Shown: positions 36,011 through 44,799, counted from the first letter of the stretch. The stretch: DNA of 64,000 nt from Bacteroides ihuae (GCF_900104585.1 NZ_FNVX01000005.1:1054001-1118000), one strand, 5' to 3'. Numbers and translations are program-made. The notes: generated from the letters alone by a model not told the origin.

Positions 36011-37246
36011 ATGCAATTATCGAACACAGAACTCATTCTCATTCGTATCACAGGAGAAGATCGTCCGGGGCTCACCGCTTCGGTAACTGAAATACTTGCC
36101 AAATATGACGCAGCTATTCTCGACATCGGGCAAGCTGACATCCATAATACACTATCCTTAGGCATCTTATGTAAAACAGAAGAACAATTCTCCGGCTTTA
36201 TAATGAAAGAGCTTCTATTTAAAGCCTCTACTTTGGGTGTGACCATACGATTCTATCCCATTTCAGTGGAAGAATATGAAAATTGGGTAAATATGCAAGG
36301 GAAAAACCGCTATATATTAACTCTACTAGGTAGAAAACTATCGGCGAAACAAATATCTTCTGTTACACATATATTAGCAGAGCAAGGTATGAATATTGAT
36401 GCGATTAAACGCCTTACCGGACGTATTCCACTGGATGAATGTAAAGCCAACACACGAGCATGCATTGAGTTTTCTGTTCGCGGAACGCCCAAAGATCGTA
36501 TCAACATGCAAGAACAATTGATGCAATTGGCTAGCGAACTTGAAATGGATTTTTCATTTCAACTGGACAATATGTATCGCCGCATGCGACGCCTTATCTG
36601 TTTTGATATGGACTCTACACTTATTGAAACGGAAGTTATTGATGAACTGGCTATACGTGCTGGTGTGGGTGATGAAGTAAAAGCTATTACTGAACGTGCG
36701 ATGCACGGAGAAATAGATTTCACTGAAAGTTTTCGTGAACGAGTGGCTTTACTCAAAGGGTTGGATGAATCGGTGATGAAAGAAATAGCAGAAAATTTGC
36801 CCATCACTGAAGGAGTGGATCGTTTGATGTATGTTCTCAAGAAATACGGTTATAAAATAGCCATTCTTTCGGGTGGATTCACTTATTTCGGTCGTTATCT
36901 GCAGGATAAATATGGGATAGACTATGTTTATGCCAACGAATTGGAGATAGAAGATGGTAAACTTACGGGGAACTATCTAGGCGACGTAGTAGATGGTAAG
37001 CGGAAAGCAGAACTTCTACGCCTTATTGCTCAGGTAGAAAAAGTGGATATAGCTCAGACAATTGCCGTAGGCGATGGAGCGAATGATTTACCAATGCTTG
37101 GAGTCGCTGGTCTGGGAATTGCTTTTCATGCAAAGCCTAAAGTAGTGGCAAATGCTAAACAATCCATCAATACCATTGGGCTAGATGGAGTGCTTTATTT
37201 CTTAGGATTCAAAGATTCTTATTTGGATGACCAAGGGAAACTATAA
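36011..37246 (+). CDS. serB: Phosphoserine phosphatase with N-terminal ACT domains
   Basis: 411-aa HAD phosphatase catalysing the last step of serine synthesis. The N-terminal half contains two ACT-like modules (about 9-80 and 100-175; LILIRITGEDRPGLTASV at the first), presumably sensing amino acids. The HAD core has CFDMDSTLIETE with nucleophile Asp199 and Asp201, LSGGFTYF, and GDGANDLPMLG. ATG at 36011 is chosen: the longer frame starts with TTG inside the -7 box. Together with glyA (61960) it serves serine-glycine metabolism. Confidence 0.94.
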   Translation: MQLSNTELILIRITGEDRPGLTASVTEILAKYDAAILDIGQADIHNTLSLGILCKTEEQFSGFIMKELLFKASTLGVTIRFYPISVEEYENWVNMQGKNRYILTLLGRKLSAKQISSVTHILAEQGMNIDAIKRLTGRIPLDECKANTRACIEFSVRGTPKDRINMQEQLMQLASELEMDFSFQLDNMYRRMRRLICFDMDSTLIETEVIDELAIRAGVGDEVKAITERAMHGEIDFTESFRERVALLKGLDESVMKEIAENLPITEGVDRLMYVLKKYGYKIAILSGGFTYFGRYLQDKYGIDYVYANELEIEDGKLTGNYLGDVVDGKRKAELLRLIAQVEKVDIAQTIAVGDGANDLPMLGVAGLGIAFHAKPKVVANAKQSINTIGLDGVLYFLGFKDSYLDDQGKL

Positions 37247-37264
37247 ATGAAAGCAATAAAAAGC

Positions 37265-37294
37265 TTGTATTACGTAGTTAATGATTTATCTTTG
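37265..37294 (+). promoter_or_regulatory. DEAD-box helicase promoter
   Basis: TTG (37265-37267), 19-bp spacer, TATCTTTG (37287-37294); 20 bases before the ATG. Confidence 0.6.
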
Positions 37295-37314
37295 TACATA
37301 AATAAATAGAAAAA

Positions 37315-38550
37315 ATGAAGTTTTCCGAACTAGAATTAGAAGATAAAGTATTAGAGGCGCTTGACGCCATGAGGTTTGATGAATGTACTCCAATACAAGA
37401 ACAGGCCATTCCACTGATACTTCAAGGCCGAGACTTAATTGCAGTGGCTCAAACTGGTACCGGCAAAACAGCCGCATACTTACTTCCTATCATTAATAAG
37501 CTGTGCAAGGGCGATCATCAACAGGAAGTTATCAACTGTATTATCATGTCTCCTACCAGAGAACTAGCTCAGCAGATTGATCAACAGATGGAGGGATTCT
37601 CTTATTTTATGCCAGTATCCAGTGTAGCAGTATATGGCGGAAATGACGGAACTCTCTTCGAACAACAGAAAAGAGGCCTCACACTTGGTGCTGACGTAGT
37701 CATTGCTACGCCAGGGCGCCTTATCTCTCACATAAACTTGGGTTATGTAGATTTATCACATGTATCCTACTTCATCCTTGATGAAGCAGATAGAATGCTC
37801 GACATGGGATTCTCTGAGGACATTATGCAGATAGTGAAATATTTGCCTAAAGACAGACAGACAATCATGTTTTCGGCCACTATGCCTTCTAAAATACAAC
37901 AGTTAGCCAAAACTATTCTAAATAATCCAGCTGAGATAAAGCTTTCCGTATCAAAACCAGCTGAGAAGATAGTACAGGCCGCCTATGTATGCTACGAGCG
38001 ACAAAAACTGAACATTGTGCAAAGCCTCTTTGCCGAAGAAGTACCGGAACGTGTTATCATCTTTGTTTCTTCTAAGATTAAAGTAAAGGAGGTCACCAGA
38101 GCTTTAAAAGTAATGAAACTAAATGTTGGTGAAATGCATTCTGATCTGGAACAACCGCAGCGAGAATTTATTATGCGAGAGTTTAAATCAGGTAGAATTA
38201 ATATTTTAGTTGCTACAGACATTGTAGCCAGAGGTATTGACATCGATGACATCCGATTAGTTATTAATTTCGATGTTCCTCATGACAGTGAAGACTACGT
38301 ACACCGCATAGGGCGAACAGCACGTGCAAACAATGATGGTGTTGCTATCACTTTCATAAGTGAGAAAGAACAAAGCAATTTTAAGAATATTGAAAACTTT
38401 CTGGAGAAAGAGATCTATAAGATTCCTGTTCCTTCCCATTTAGGTGAAGCTCCGGAATATGCTCCTCGAAGTAATGGTAACCGTGGACGATCGGGAAATT
38501 TTAGAAACAAAAGCAAAGGACCACGAACAAATCATTCTGGCCAAAAATAA
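37315..38550 (+). CDS. DEAD-box ATP-dependent RNA helicase (RhlE-like)
   Basis: 411-aa RNA helicase. Motifs in order: Q motif FDECTPIQEQAIP, motif I AQTGTGKTAA, Ia PTRELAQQ, Ib TPGRL, II DEAD, III SAT, IV IIFVSS, V ARGIDI, VI HRIGRTAR. After about residue 375 the tail is basic and Gly/Asn/Arg-rich (NGNRGRSGNFRNKSKGPR), typical of unspecific RNA-binding tails in RhlE-like and cold-shock helicases. Likely in ribosome assembly or mRNA turnover. It converges on a lipoprotein gene across a bidirectional terminator. Confidence 0.93.
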   Translation: MKFSELELEDKVLEALDAMRFDECTPIQEQAIPLILQGRDLIAVAQTGTGKTAAYLLPIINKLCKGDHQQEVINCIIMSPTRELAQQIDQQMEGFSYFMPVSSVAVYGGNDGTLFEQQKRGLTLGADVVIATPGRLISHINLGYVDLSHVSYFILDEADRMLDMGFSEDIMQIVKYLPKDRQTIMFSATMPSKIQQLAKTILNNPAEIKLSVSKPAEKIVQAAYVCYERQKLNIVQSLFAEEVPERVIIFVSSKIKVKEVTRALKVMKLNVGEMHSDLEQPQREFIMREFKSGRINILVATDIVARGIDIDDIRLVINFDVPHDSEDYVHRIGRTARANNDGVAITFISEKEQSNFKNIENFLEKEIYKIPVPSHLGEAPEYAPRSNGNRGRSGNFRNKSKGPRTNHSGQK

Positions 38551-38557
38551 TGATCGT

Positions 38558-38592
38558 AAAAAAAACCGGATGTAACTTCTTCATACATCCGG
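38558..38592. terminator. Bidirectional terminator
   Basis: Perfect 9-bp stem CCGGATGTA/TACATCCGG (38566-38574/38584-38592) preceded by an A-run, which becomes the T-run for the minus-strand lipoprotein transcript. Confidence 0.75.
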
Positions 38593-38615
38593 AATTCTAT
38601 AAATCTGCATATTAT

Positions 38616-39413
38616 CTATTTGACCGCTTTCATGGCCATTTTTCCTTTAAAACTAACCTCTATATTGACTAGGTTGCAAACGTAACTTTCTGGAATGCAT
38701 ACAGTAGCCTGATAGAGAAATCCAGACTTTCTTACTCCCATAAATAGCATATCCGAGAGAATTGATTTCTTTAGGAATTCATCTGAAAGAATACCTGCAA
38801 ACATTTGTTTTGTGATATCACTGGCAAACAAACTTTTCCTTCCCTCATATACACAAATATGCATAATATTATCATAATACACATTATCCATGCTCATCCC
38901 ATCTTCAGTATAAGATGTTTTAATCACTTTCATCTTTGACGGATTGATATAAACATAAGCTCGATAACGAGCGCCATTATAATTCACAACGCTATCTACC
39001 TCAGTCACTCCGGTATAAGAAGGAATCACTTCAACTGCCTTACCAGAGAAAGCCAACGTATCATCCGGATCTTCGGATTTGTGAAGCTTCACAATATTAT
39101 CTGACAAAGAGTGAAACCAAAAGAGATGTTCAGCTTGCTTATCAATGTAATAGCGGCTAACCTCATTGCCATACATGTAAATGCTATCTTTTATTATCTC
39201 AAAACGAACAGGAGAATTTTGAGAGTCCGAATAGTATATCGTATCACCTTCGATGCGCATAAAGGGTACCTCGCTGTCATCATCGACCCAAATGCCTTGC
39301 AATTGTGCTTTAGCACGAAGATCTTCATCTTTGCCGGAAGAGTCATTCGTTTTGCCATTATGACAAGCTATGAACAAAATCGCCATCAACGATGCAAGAA
39401 TACTTTTTTTCAT
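38616..39413 (-). CDS. Putative lipoprotein of unknown function
   Basis: 265 aa starting MKKSILASLMAILFIACHNG: a lipoprotein signal with lipobox FIAC, so it is probably anchored in the outer membrane. After a Ser/Lys/Asp-rich linker, a beta-rich body contains WVDDDSEVPFMRIEGDTIYY, recalling a Bacteroidetes domain of unknown function (possibly DUF4738; not certain). ATG at 39413 is used, 14 bases after a TACTTTTG box; the frame extends 28 codons further but over that promoter. rfbC lies upstream on the same strand. Confidence 0.75.
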   Translation of the reverse strand: MKKSILASLMAILFIACHNGKTNDSSGKDEDLRAKAQLQGIWVDDDSEVPFMRIEGDTIYYSDSQNSPVRFEIIKDSIYMYGNEVSRYYIDKQAEHLFWFHSLSDNIVKLHKSEDPDDTLAFSGKAVEVIPSYTGVTEVDSVVNYNGARYRAYVYINPSKMKVIKTSYTEDGMSMDNVYYDNIMHICVYEGRKSLFASDITKQMFAGILSDEFLKKSILSDMLFMGVRKSGFLYQATVCIPESYVCNLVNIEVSFKGKMAMKAVK

Positions 39414-39427
39414 ATCAGAATTTTGTG

Positions 39428-39435
39428 CAAAAGTA
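39428..39435 (-). promoter_or_regulatory. -7 box, lipoprotein gene
   Basis: Minus-strand TACTTTTG, 14 bases upstream of the ATG at 39413. Confidence 0.6.
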
Positions 39436-39506
39436 CAAAATATGCCTTTATTATCAGCACACAGAGCATAAATAAATACAAGTATGTTTCGTTTCAATGA
39501 AGCTTC

Positions 39507-40055
39507 CTACACGAAATATTCCGCATTCACAAAAAGAGCCGCTTCTCTATCTTTCTCAGACATAATAATCTGAGAAGGCTCTATAGGCCAATTGATGGAT
39601 AAAGACTTATCATTATATAATACAGAAGCCTCCGCCTTTGGCGCATAAGCATTATCTACTTTATACGTAAAAGTGGCTTCATCACTTAACACCAGAAAGC
39701 CATGGGCAAACCCACGAGGGATAAAGAATTGCCGTTTATTCTCCTCACTAAGTTCTACACTAACGTGTTTACCAAACGTTGGCGAAGATTTGCGCATATC
39801 TACTGCTACATCCAACACTTGTCCTCTTATCACTCGCACTAGTTTTGCCTGACTATATTCACCCTTTTGATAATGCAAGCCCCGCAATACGCCAAAAGAC
39901 GATTGCGATTCATTATCCTGAATAAAATTAACGGTACCTATATTAGCTTCAAATTCTTCTTTCTTAAAAGCTTCCATAAAATATCCTCTACTATCGAGAA
40001 AGACCTTGGGTTCAATAATCCACACCCCCTCTACTTCTGTTTGAATAAAGTTCAT
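39507..40055 (-). CDS. rfbC: dTDP-4-dehydrorhamnose 3,5-epimerase
   Basis: 182-aa cupin-fold enzyme of dTDP-L-rhamnose synthesis for surface polysaccharides. Family signature: PKVFLDSRGYFMEAFKKEEF, SFGVLRGLHYQ with the catalytic His, VDMRKSSPTFG, and IPRGFAHGFLVLSDEATFTYK. The length matches RfbC/RmlC. The other rml genes are not adjacent, so the pathway is split. A TAACTTTG promoter box lies 28 bases upstream; the gene diverges from the HU/SPOR gene. Confidence 0.94.
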   Translation of the reverse strand: MNFIQTEVEGVWIIEPKVFLDSRGYFMEAFKKEEFEANIGTVNFIQDNESQSSFGVLRGLHYQKGEYSQAKLVRVIRGQVLDVAVDMRKSSPTFGKHVSVELSEENKRQFFIPRGFAHGFLVLSDEATFTYKVDNAYAPKAEASVLYNDKSLSINWPIEPSQIIMSEKDREAALFVNAEYFV

Positions 40056-40083
40056 ATTACTAAAATCTACTATAATTATAAGA

Positions 40084-40091
40084 CAAAGTTA
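40084..40091 (-). promoter_or_regulatory. -7 box, rfbC promoter
   Basis: Minus-strand TAACTTTG, perfect TAnnTTTG, 28 bases upstream of the rfbC ATG. Confidence 0.55.
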
Positions 40092-40201
40092 ATATTATAT
40101 CTCATGTTAAGCACTCCTCTATTAACTAATTATTCCATCTCTGTTTATAATTTGTTCATAATTAAAAAGAGCTTCTTAGTCCATTATCACAAATAATCTG
40201 C

Positions 40202-40209
40202 TAATTTTG
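40202..40209 (+). promoter_or_regulatory. -7 box almost touching the HU/SPOR start codon
   Basis: TAATTTTG ends only five bases before the ATG at 40215. If used, the transcript would be leaderless or nearly so. Confidence 0.5.
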
Positions 40210-40214
40210 CAAAC

Positions 40215-41303
40215 ATGATTGAATTAGCACAGCATATAGAAGTACTATTATTAGAGAATGATTGTGTTATCGTTCCCGGATTTGGAGGATTTGTCGCTCA
40301 TTACGCATCTGCCACATGGATTGCCGACGAGTGTATATTTCTTCCACCTACACGTACTATTGGATTCAACCCCCAACTCAAAATGAATGACGGGTTGTTA
40401 GTTCAATCTTACATGGCTACATACGAAACCAATTTCTCCGATGCTTCAAAGACTATAGATAAAAAGGTAGAAGAGCTGGTTTCTCTTCTTCACGAAGATG
40501 GAAAAGCTGATCTTGATAATATTGGTGAGCTACACTTTACCATTCACGGTACTTATGAGTTCATTCCTTATGATAACAAAATAACTACGCCTTACTTATA
40601 TGGACTAGATGTTGTCGCCATCAAACCTCTTGATGCTCTACAAAATCGTTCAGCAAGAAAAAAGCCTATATCACCTTTCGTGCCTGCTGAGAAGAAAACC
40701 TATGATATTCGAATCAACCGTTCATTCTTACGTAGTGCAGTGGCTGTAGCAGCTGCCATAGCATTATTCTTTGTAATGTCTACTCCGGTGGAGAATACGT
40801 ATGTTGAAAAAGCAAATTATGCCCAACTTCTTCCTGCTGATTTATTTGAAAAGATAGAAAAGCAGTCGTTAGCTATCACGCCTGTAATGGTTAAAAACAA
40901 TGTAACTCAAACTTCAAGTGCAAAGAAGCACGAAACGGTTAACAAGGTAACAAAACCTAAAGCAGTGAAAGAAATTATAGTCCCTAAGGCTGAAAATAAA
41001 GGAACTATTGAAAAGAAGGAACAAGCTGTAACGATTGCTAAGCCTTCCAGACATGAAGAAGAGAAAGTGGTTACTGTATACCATATCATTGTAGCTAGCA
41101 GCATCGGCTCAAAAGATGCAGAGAAATTGGCCGAACAACTTAGGATGCAAGGCTACCCTAATGCAAAAGCATTGATTAGCTCCGAAATGGTTCGTGTTAG
41201 CCTCATGGCATGCCCTACTCGAGAAGAGGCAGGCAAACACCTAACAAAAATAAGGCAAAACGAGGCGTTCGAAAACGCTTGGGTACTTACACCTGCCAAG
41301 TAA
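40215..41303 (+). CDS. HU-CCDC81-type/SPOR domain membrane protein
   Basis: 362 aa. The N-terminus (about 1-135) matches the prokaryotic HU-CCDC81 domain pair: LLENDCVIVPGFGGFVAHY and NIGELHFTIHGTYEFIPYD. It is followed by one membrane helix (about 174-192, LRSAVAVAAAIALFFVMST), a Lys/Val/Thr-rich linker, and a C-terminal SPOR domain (about 285-360) that would bind denuded peptidoglycan at the division site. The N-terminal part would then be cytoplasmic, possibly contacting DNA or the divisome. FHA gene 23 bp downstream on the same strand suggests a common unit. Confidence 0.85.
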   Translation: MIELAQHIEVLLLENDCVIVPGFGGFVAHYASATWIADECIFLPPTRTIGFNPQLKMNDGLLVQSYMATYETNFSDASKTIDKKVEELVSLLHEDGKADLDNIGELHFTIHGTYEFIPYDNKITTPYLYGLDVVAIKPLDALQNRSARKKPISPFVPAEKKTYDIRINRSFLRSAVAVAAAIALFFVMSTPVENTYVEKANYAQLLPADLFEKIEKQSLAITPVMVKNNVTQTSSAKKHETVNKVTKPKAVKEIIVPKAENKGTIEKKEQAVTIAKPSRHEEEKVVTVYHIIVASSIGSKDAEKLAEQLRMQGYPNAKALISSEMVRVSLMACPTREEAGKHLTKIRQNEAFENAWVLTPAK

Positions 41304-41326
41304 AATAAAAACGAATATTCCCCATA

Positions 41327-41851
41327 ATGAAAAGAATTCTTTGTCCCAAGTGCGAAAACTATATCTCTTTTGATGAAACAAAATACACTGAAGGCCAGTC
41401 GCTTGTGTTTGTGTGCGAACATTGTAGCAAGCAGTTCAGTATTCGACTTGGGAAAACTAAAATGAAAGTTCCTCGCAAAGATGAGACTTTTGACGAAGAG
41501 GAGGAACAAAAAGAAGAATTTGGCAGTATTATGATTCTCGGAAATGTCTTTGGCTTCAAACAAGTACTTCCATTATTAGAGGGAGATAATGTTATTGGAC
41601 GCCGTTGCGTAGGAACAGTTATCAATACTCAAATTGAGACAGGAGATATGAGTATGGATCGCCGCCATTGCATCATTAATGTAAAGCGAAACAAATTGGG
41701 TAAGCTTATCTATACGCTTCGTGATGGTCCAAGTTTAACGGGTACCTTTCTAAAAAGTGAAGTATTAAACGATAAAGATCGCATGCGAATTGAAGATGGA
41801 GCAATCATCACCATTGGCGCTACTACAATTATTCTTCACGTGGGCAAATAG
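41327..41851 (+). CDS. Zinc-ribbon and FHA-domain protein
   Basis: 174-aa cytoplasmic protein. Residues 6-34 form a zinc ribbon (CPKCENYISF...VFVCEHCSKQF). A Glu-rich linker (EEEEQKEEFG) follows, then an FHA phosphothreonine-binding domain (about 68-173) with GDNVIGRR, MSMDRRHCIINV and NDKDRMRIEDGAIITIG. It lies 23 bp after the HU/SPOR gene and ends before a strong terminator. It may read Ser/Thr phosphorylation, but no kinase gene is adjacent. Confidence 0.87.
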   Translation: MKRILCPKCENYISFDETKYTEGQSLVFVCEHCSKQFSIRLGKTKMKVPRKDETFDEEEEQKEEFGSIMILGNVFGFKQVLPLLEGDNVIGRRCVGTVINTQIETGDMSMDRRHCIINVKRNKLGKLIYTLRDGPSLTGTFLKSEVLNDKDRMRIEDGAIITIGATTIILHVGK

Positions 41852-41939
41852 CTGAAAACCATTGTAGTAACTACTATATTTCACTTAACGCATTAAGTTT
41901 ACTAAGTGACCGAATAAACATTTGATTTATAGATATATA

Positions 41940-41978
41940 GAAAGGGCTAAACTAGTAAAATAGTTCAGCCCTTTTTAT
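41940..41978. terminator. Bidirectional terminator
   Basis: AAAGGGCTAAACTA pairs with TAGTTCAGCCCTTT (41941-41954/41961-41974, one mismatch) followed by a T-run; between the FHA gene and convergent uxaB. Confidence 0.8.
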
Positions 41979-42026
41979 TGATAATTTGCAATCTACATTC
42001 CAAAAAATCAAAAGATTTCTTGAAGG

Positions 42027-43466
42027 TTACAGAATACTCTTCACTGTTTCAAGCATACCTTTTTCCTGAATAGAATCAAGATAACTCTTAATCGCATCGG
42101 TCAATCCAGCAATATTATTAAGGTTTTCTCCCCAAATAAATTCGGCAGCAAGAACACCTTCGGCAACAGTCTTTGTACAGCCGGTAGCCCAAAGATCTTT
42201 CAACAGAGTCATGATTTCGGGAGCATCGTTTGGAGCGATCTCAGCACCATCGGCACGTACACCACCTTTATAGTAAGTGATAATAGCAGCCAATCCTAAC
42301 ACCAAACCTTTAGGTAGTTCACCTTTACGAGCCAAATAAGTTTTCAATCCTGGAAGATCACGAGTTTCGAATTTAGGGAAAGAGTTAAGCATGATGCTTG
42401 TTACCGCATGATCAACAAACGGATTATTGAAACGTTCGAGAACATCTTCACCAAATTTCTTCAACTCATCTTTTGGCAAGTTCAATGTTTCCATCAACTC
42501 ATGGAACATCACCTTGTTGATGTACTGGCTCAATATCGGATGTTCGCAAGCTTCACGCACGATATTTACCCCAGAAAGATAAGTAACAGGAGCCAGAACC
42601 GTGTGAGGGCCATTAAGCAATGTGACCTTACGTTCATGATAAGGAGCTTCAGATGGAACAAACAATACGTTCAATCCAGCTTTGTCCGCAGGGAATTCTT
42701 TTGAAACCTCTTGTGGAGCTTCAATAACCCATAAGTGGAAAATTTCTGCCTGAACAACCAAATTGTCATCATATTGCAATTTTTCTTTGATAGTAGCAAT
42801 ATCTTTGCGTGGAAATCCGGGAACAATACGGTCTACCAACGTAGCGTACACTCCGCAAGCTCCTTCGAACCAAGCTTTAAATTCTTCACCAAGATTCCAA
42901 AGCTCGATATATTGATAAATGGTTTCTTTCAGTTTATGCCCATTCAAGAAGATAAGTTCACAAGGGAAAATGATAAGTCCCTTGCTCTTGTCACCATTGA
43001 ATGTTTTAAAACGATGGTAAAGCAACTGAGTCAACTTGCCAGGATAAGAAGCAGCAGGAGCGTCAGTCAGTTTGCAAGCAGGATCGAAAGCAATACCAGC
43101 CTCTGTAGTATTTGAAATAACAAAGCGCATCTCAGGTTGTTCGGCAAGCTTCATGAACTCTGCATTTTGGCTATAGGGATTCAATGAACGACTAATTACA
43201 TCAATCATTGTTAAGTTGTTGACTACTTGTCCCTTATCAAGACCTTGAAGATTCACATGATAAAGGTTATCTTGAGCATTTAACATATCAACCATTCCCT
43301 TATCAATAGGTTGCACTACCACCACACTACTGTTAAAGTCGGCCTTTTCGTTCATGTTATAAATAATCCAGTCAACGAATGCACGCAAAAAATTACCTTC
43401 ACCAAACTGAATAATGCGCTCCGGACGTTGAATCTTCGGAGCTGTTTCTTTGTTTAAAGCTTTCAT
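42027..43466 (-). CDS. uxaB: Tagaturonate reductase (altronate oxidoreductase)
   Basis: 479-aa NAD-dependent polyol dehydrogenase of the mannitol dehydrogenase superfamily. Reduces tagaturonate (from galacturonate via UxaC) to altronate. The nucleotide-binding start RIIQFGEGNFLRAFVDW and the active-site region ITYYKGGVRADG and FKTYLARKGELP-like segments fit UxaB. It lies 35 bp downstream of the LacI-family gene on the same strand and close to uxaC, forming a galacturonate/glucuronate island. The dehydratase step (uxaA) is not in the window. Confidence 0.92.
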   Translation of the reverse strand: MKALNKETAPKIQRPERIIQFGEGNFLRAFVDWIIYNMNEKADFNSSVVVVQPIDKGMVDMLNAQDNLYHVNLQGLDKGQVVNNLTMIDVISRSLNPYSQNAEFMKLAEQPEMRFVISNTTEAGIAFDPACKLTDAPAASYPGKLTQLLYHRFKTFNGDKSKGLIIFPCELIFLNGHKLKETIYQYIELWNLGEEFKAWFEGACGVYATLVDRIVPGFPRKDIATIKEKLQYDDNLVVQAEIFHLWVIEAPQEVSKEFPADKAGLNVLFVPSEAPYHERKVTLLNGPHTVLAPVTYLSGVNIVREACEHPILSQYINKVMFHELMETLNLPKDELKKFGEDVLERFNNPFVDHAVTSIMLNSFPKFETRDLPGLKTYLARKGELPKGLVLGLAAIITYYKGGVRADGAEIAPNDAPEIMTLLKDLWATGCTKTVAEGVLAAEFIWGENLNNIAGLTDAIKSYLDSIQEKGMLETVKSIL

Positions 43467-43501
43467 TTTAATTCTAATTTATAAGATATTTATAATAAAT
43501 A

Positions 43502-44563
43502 TTATTCAAATTCAAAATAGAAATTAATATTCTCTTTCATCAATATATCGATAGGCATATACTTCACAGCCGTGACAGGCTTTTTAAAGACGACATGCTC
43601 GCAAAGAGCTTTTATACCCCGATATCCTTGCAAGGCTGGTCGTTGCCCAATAAGATATTTTACCTCTCCGGATTGTAGCAACTCCACGTTCTTTCGCAAT
43701 AGATCATAGCCAATCAGCGCATCCATCTGCTTTCCGCTTTGGCGTAAGTAGTTGCCCACCTGATATACGCGTGAATTAAACACAACTCCCAGTTTAGCTT
43801 TGGGGTGAGCAGCAAAAAAAGCATCCAACATCTTTTCATCATCCACGGAATCTGCCTTATTCAACACAAACTCTACTATTTTCACACCGGCATAGGCATC
43901 AGACATGTACTTCATAAACCCTTCTATTCGGCGTTGCATCTGTATTTCTGCCGGATTATCTTTATTGTTCGCCTGAAAGAAGACTAATTCCTGTCCCTCT
44001 TTGTAATCACGCATCAGTATTTTTGCGGCAATATATCCGCTCATATACGAATCTTGTCCAATATACTTCAGTGCATTGGCCCCTTCAATATTAAAGTCAA
44101 TGAATGCATACGGAATCTTATTCCCTTTCAGATGCCTTACCAAGCTAAGTGTTTGTTCACGAAAGTTTGGCGCAATAAGTACGGCATCGGCCATAGTCTC
44201 TTGCAAGGCTCCACACGCTTCCTGATAGGAGGTTTCGTTAGCATGTTGATATCTCACATAATCAATGGATACATTGAACGGACGATACTCTTGCGCCGCA
44301 CGCTCTATGCCGCGTGACACAGAATGCCAATAATCCTCTTCCTCATAATGAGGTATAAGGCAGACAATATTATATTTTTTCTTTGCAGCCAATCCGATAG
44401 CAAACATATTGGGTTGATAATCAATTTCTTTCAGAACTTTCTGCACTTTCTCGAGACTAGCTTTAGATACTTCGCCCCGATCATGCAACACCCTATCTAC
44501 AGTGCCGGCAGAGACTTCCGCCATACGGGCAATGTCTTTAATTGTATAATTTTTGTTTTCCAT
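43502..44563 (-). CDS. LacI-family transcriptional regulator of the hexuronate genes
   Basis: 353 aa. N-terminal LacI helix-turn-helix (YTIKDIARMAEVSAGTVDRVLHDRGEVS) and a periplasmic-binding-protein-like sensor (about 60-350). It has an extended sugar pocket with LIAPNFREQTLSL and YIGQDSYMSGYIAAKIL. Located between uxaB and uxaC, it most likely controls them in response to a hexuronate or pathway intermediate. LacI-type near-palindromes lie at 44567-44578 and 44634-44644, consistent with autoregulation. Confidence 0.9.
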   Translation of the reverse strand: MENKNYTIKDIARMAEVSAGTVDRVLHDRGEVSKASLEKVQKVLKEIDYQPNMFAIGLAAKKKYNIVCLIPHYEEEDYWHSVSRGIERAAQEYRPFNVSIDYVRYQHANETSYQEACGALQETMADAVLIAPNFREQTLSLVRHLKGNKIPYAFIDFNIEGANALKYIGQDSYMSGYIAAKILMRDYKEGQELVFFQANNKDNPAEIQMQRRIEGFMKYMSDAYAGVKIVEFVLNKADSVDDEKMLDAFFAAHPKAKLGVVFNSRVYQVGNYLRQSGKQMDALIGYDLLRKNVELLQSGEVKYLIGQRPALQGYRGIKALCEHVVFKKPVTAVKYMPIDILMKENINFYFEFE

Positions 44564-44566
44564 GTA

Positions 44567-44578
44567 TTTAGCGCTTAA
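44567..44578. promoter_or_regulatory. Candidate LacI-type operator next to the lacI start
   Basis: TTTAGCGCTTAA, a CG-centred near-palindrome (10 of 12), three bases upstream of the regulator's ATG. Confidence 0.4.
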
Positions 44579-44633
44579 CTTTAAGGTTAATAAAGTGTAT
44601 ATTTTAAATATTAATTACTGATAGCTTACATTA

Positions 44634-44644
44634 TAAAGCGTTTA
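44634..44644. promoter_or_regulatory. Second candidate LacI-type operator
   Basis: TAAAGCGTTTA, CG-centred, about 20 bases downstream of the -7 box of the lacI promoter. Confidence 0.4.
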
Positions 44645-44663
44645 AATATTATAAAATTCATCG

Positions 44664-44692
44664 CAAATATACGAATTATTTTGGTATACCAA
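44664..44692 (-). promoter_or_regulatory. lacI promoter overlapped by a TTGGTATACCAA palindrome
   Basis: Minus-strand TATATTTG (-7 box, 44664-44671) preceded, 18 bases away, by TTG inside the perfect palindrome TTGGTATACCAA (44681-44692). The palindrome equals the core of enterobacterial ExuR/UxuR hexuronate operators, recalled from literature. Confidence 0.6.
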
Positions 44693-44799
44693 GTAAAAAA
44701 ACTATTTTTGTGTTCGATAACGGTTAATAAAACTAAATACAGAATAAAGACCTATTAGCTTTACAATCAATACTATATAGGTAAAAATATACGTAATAA

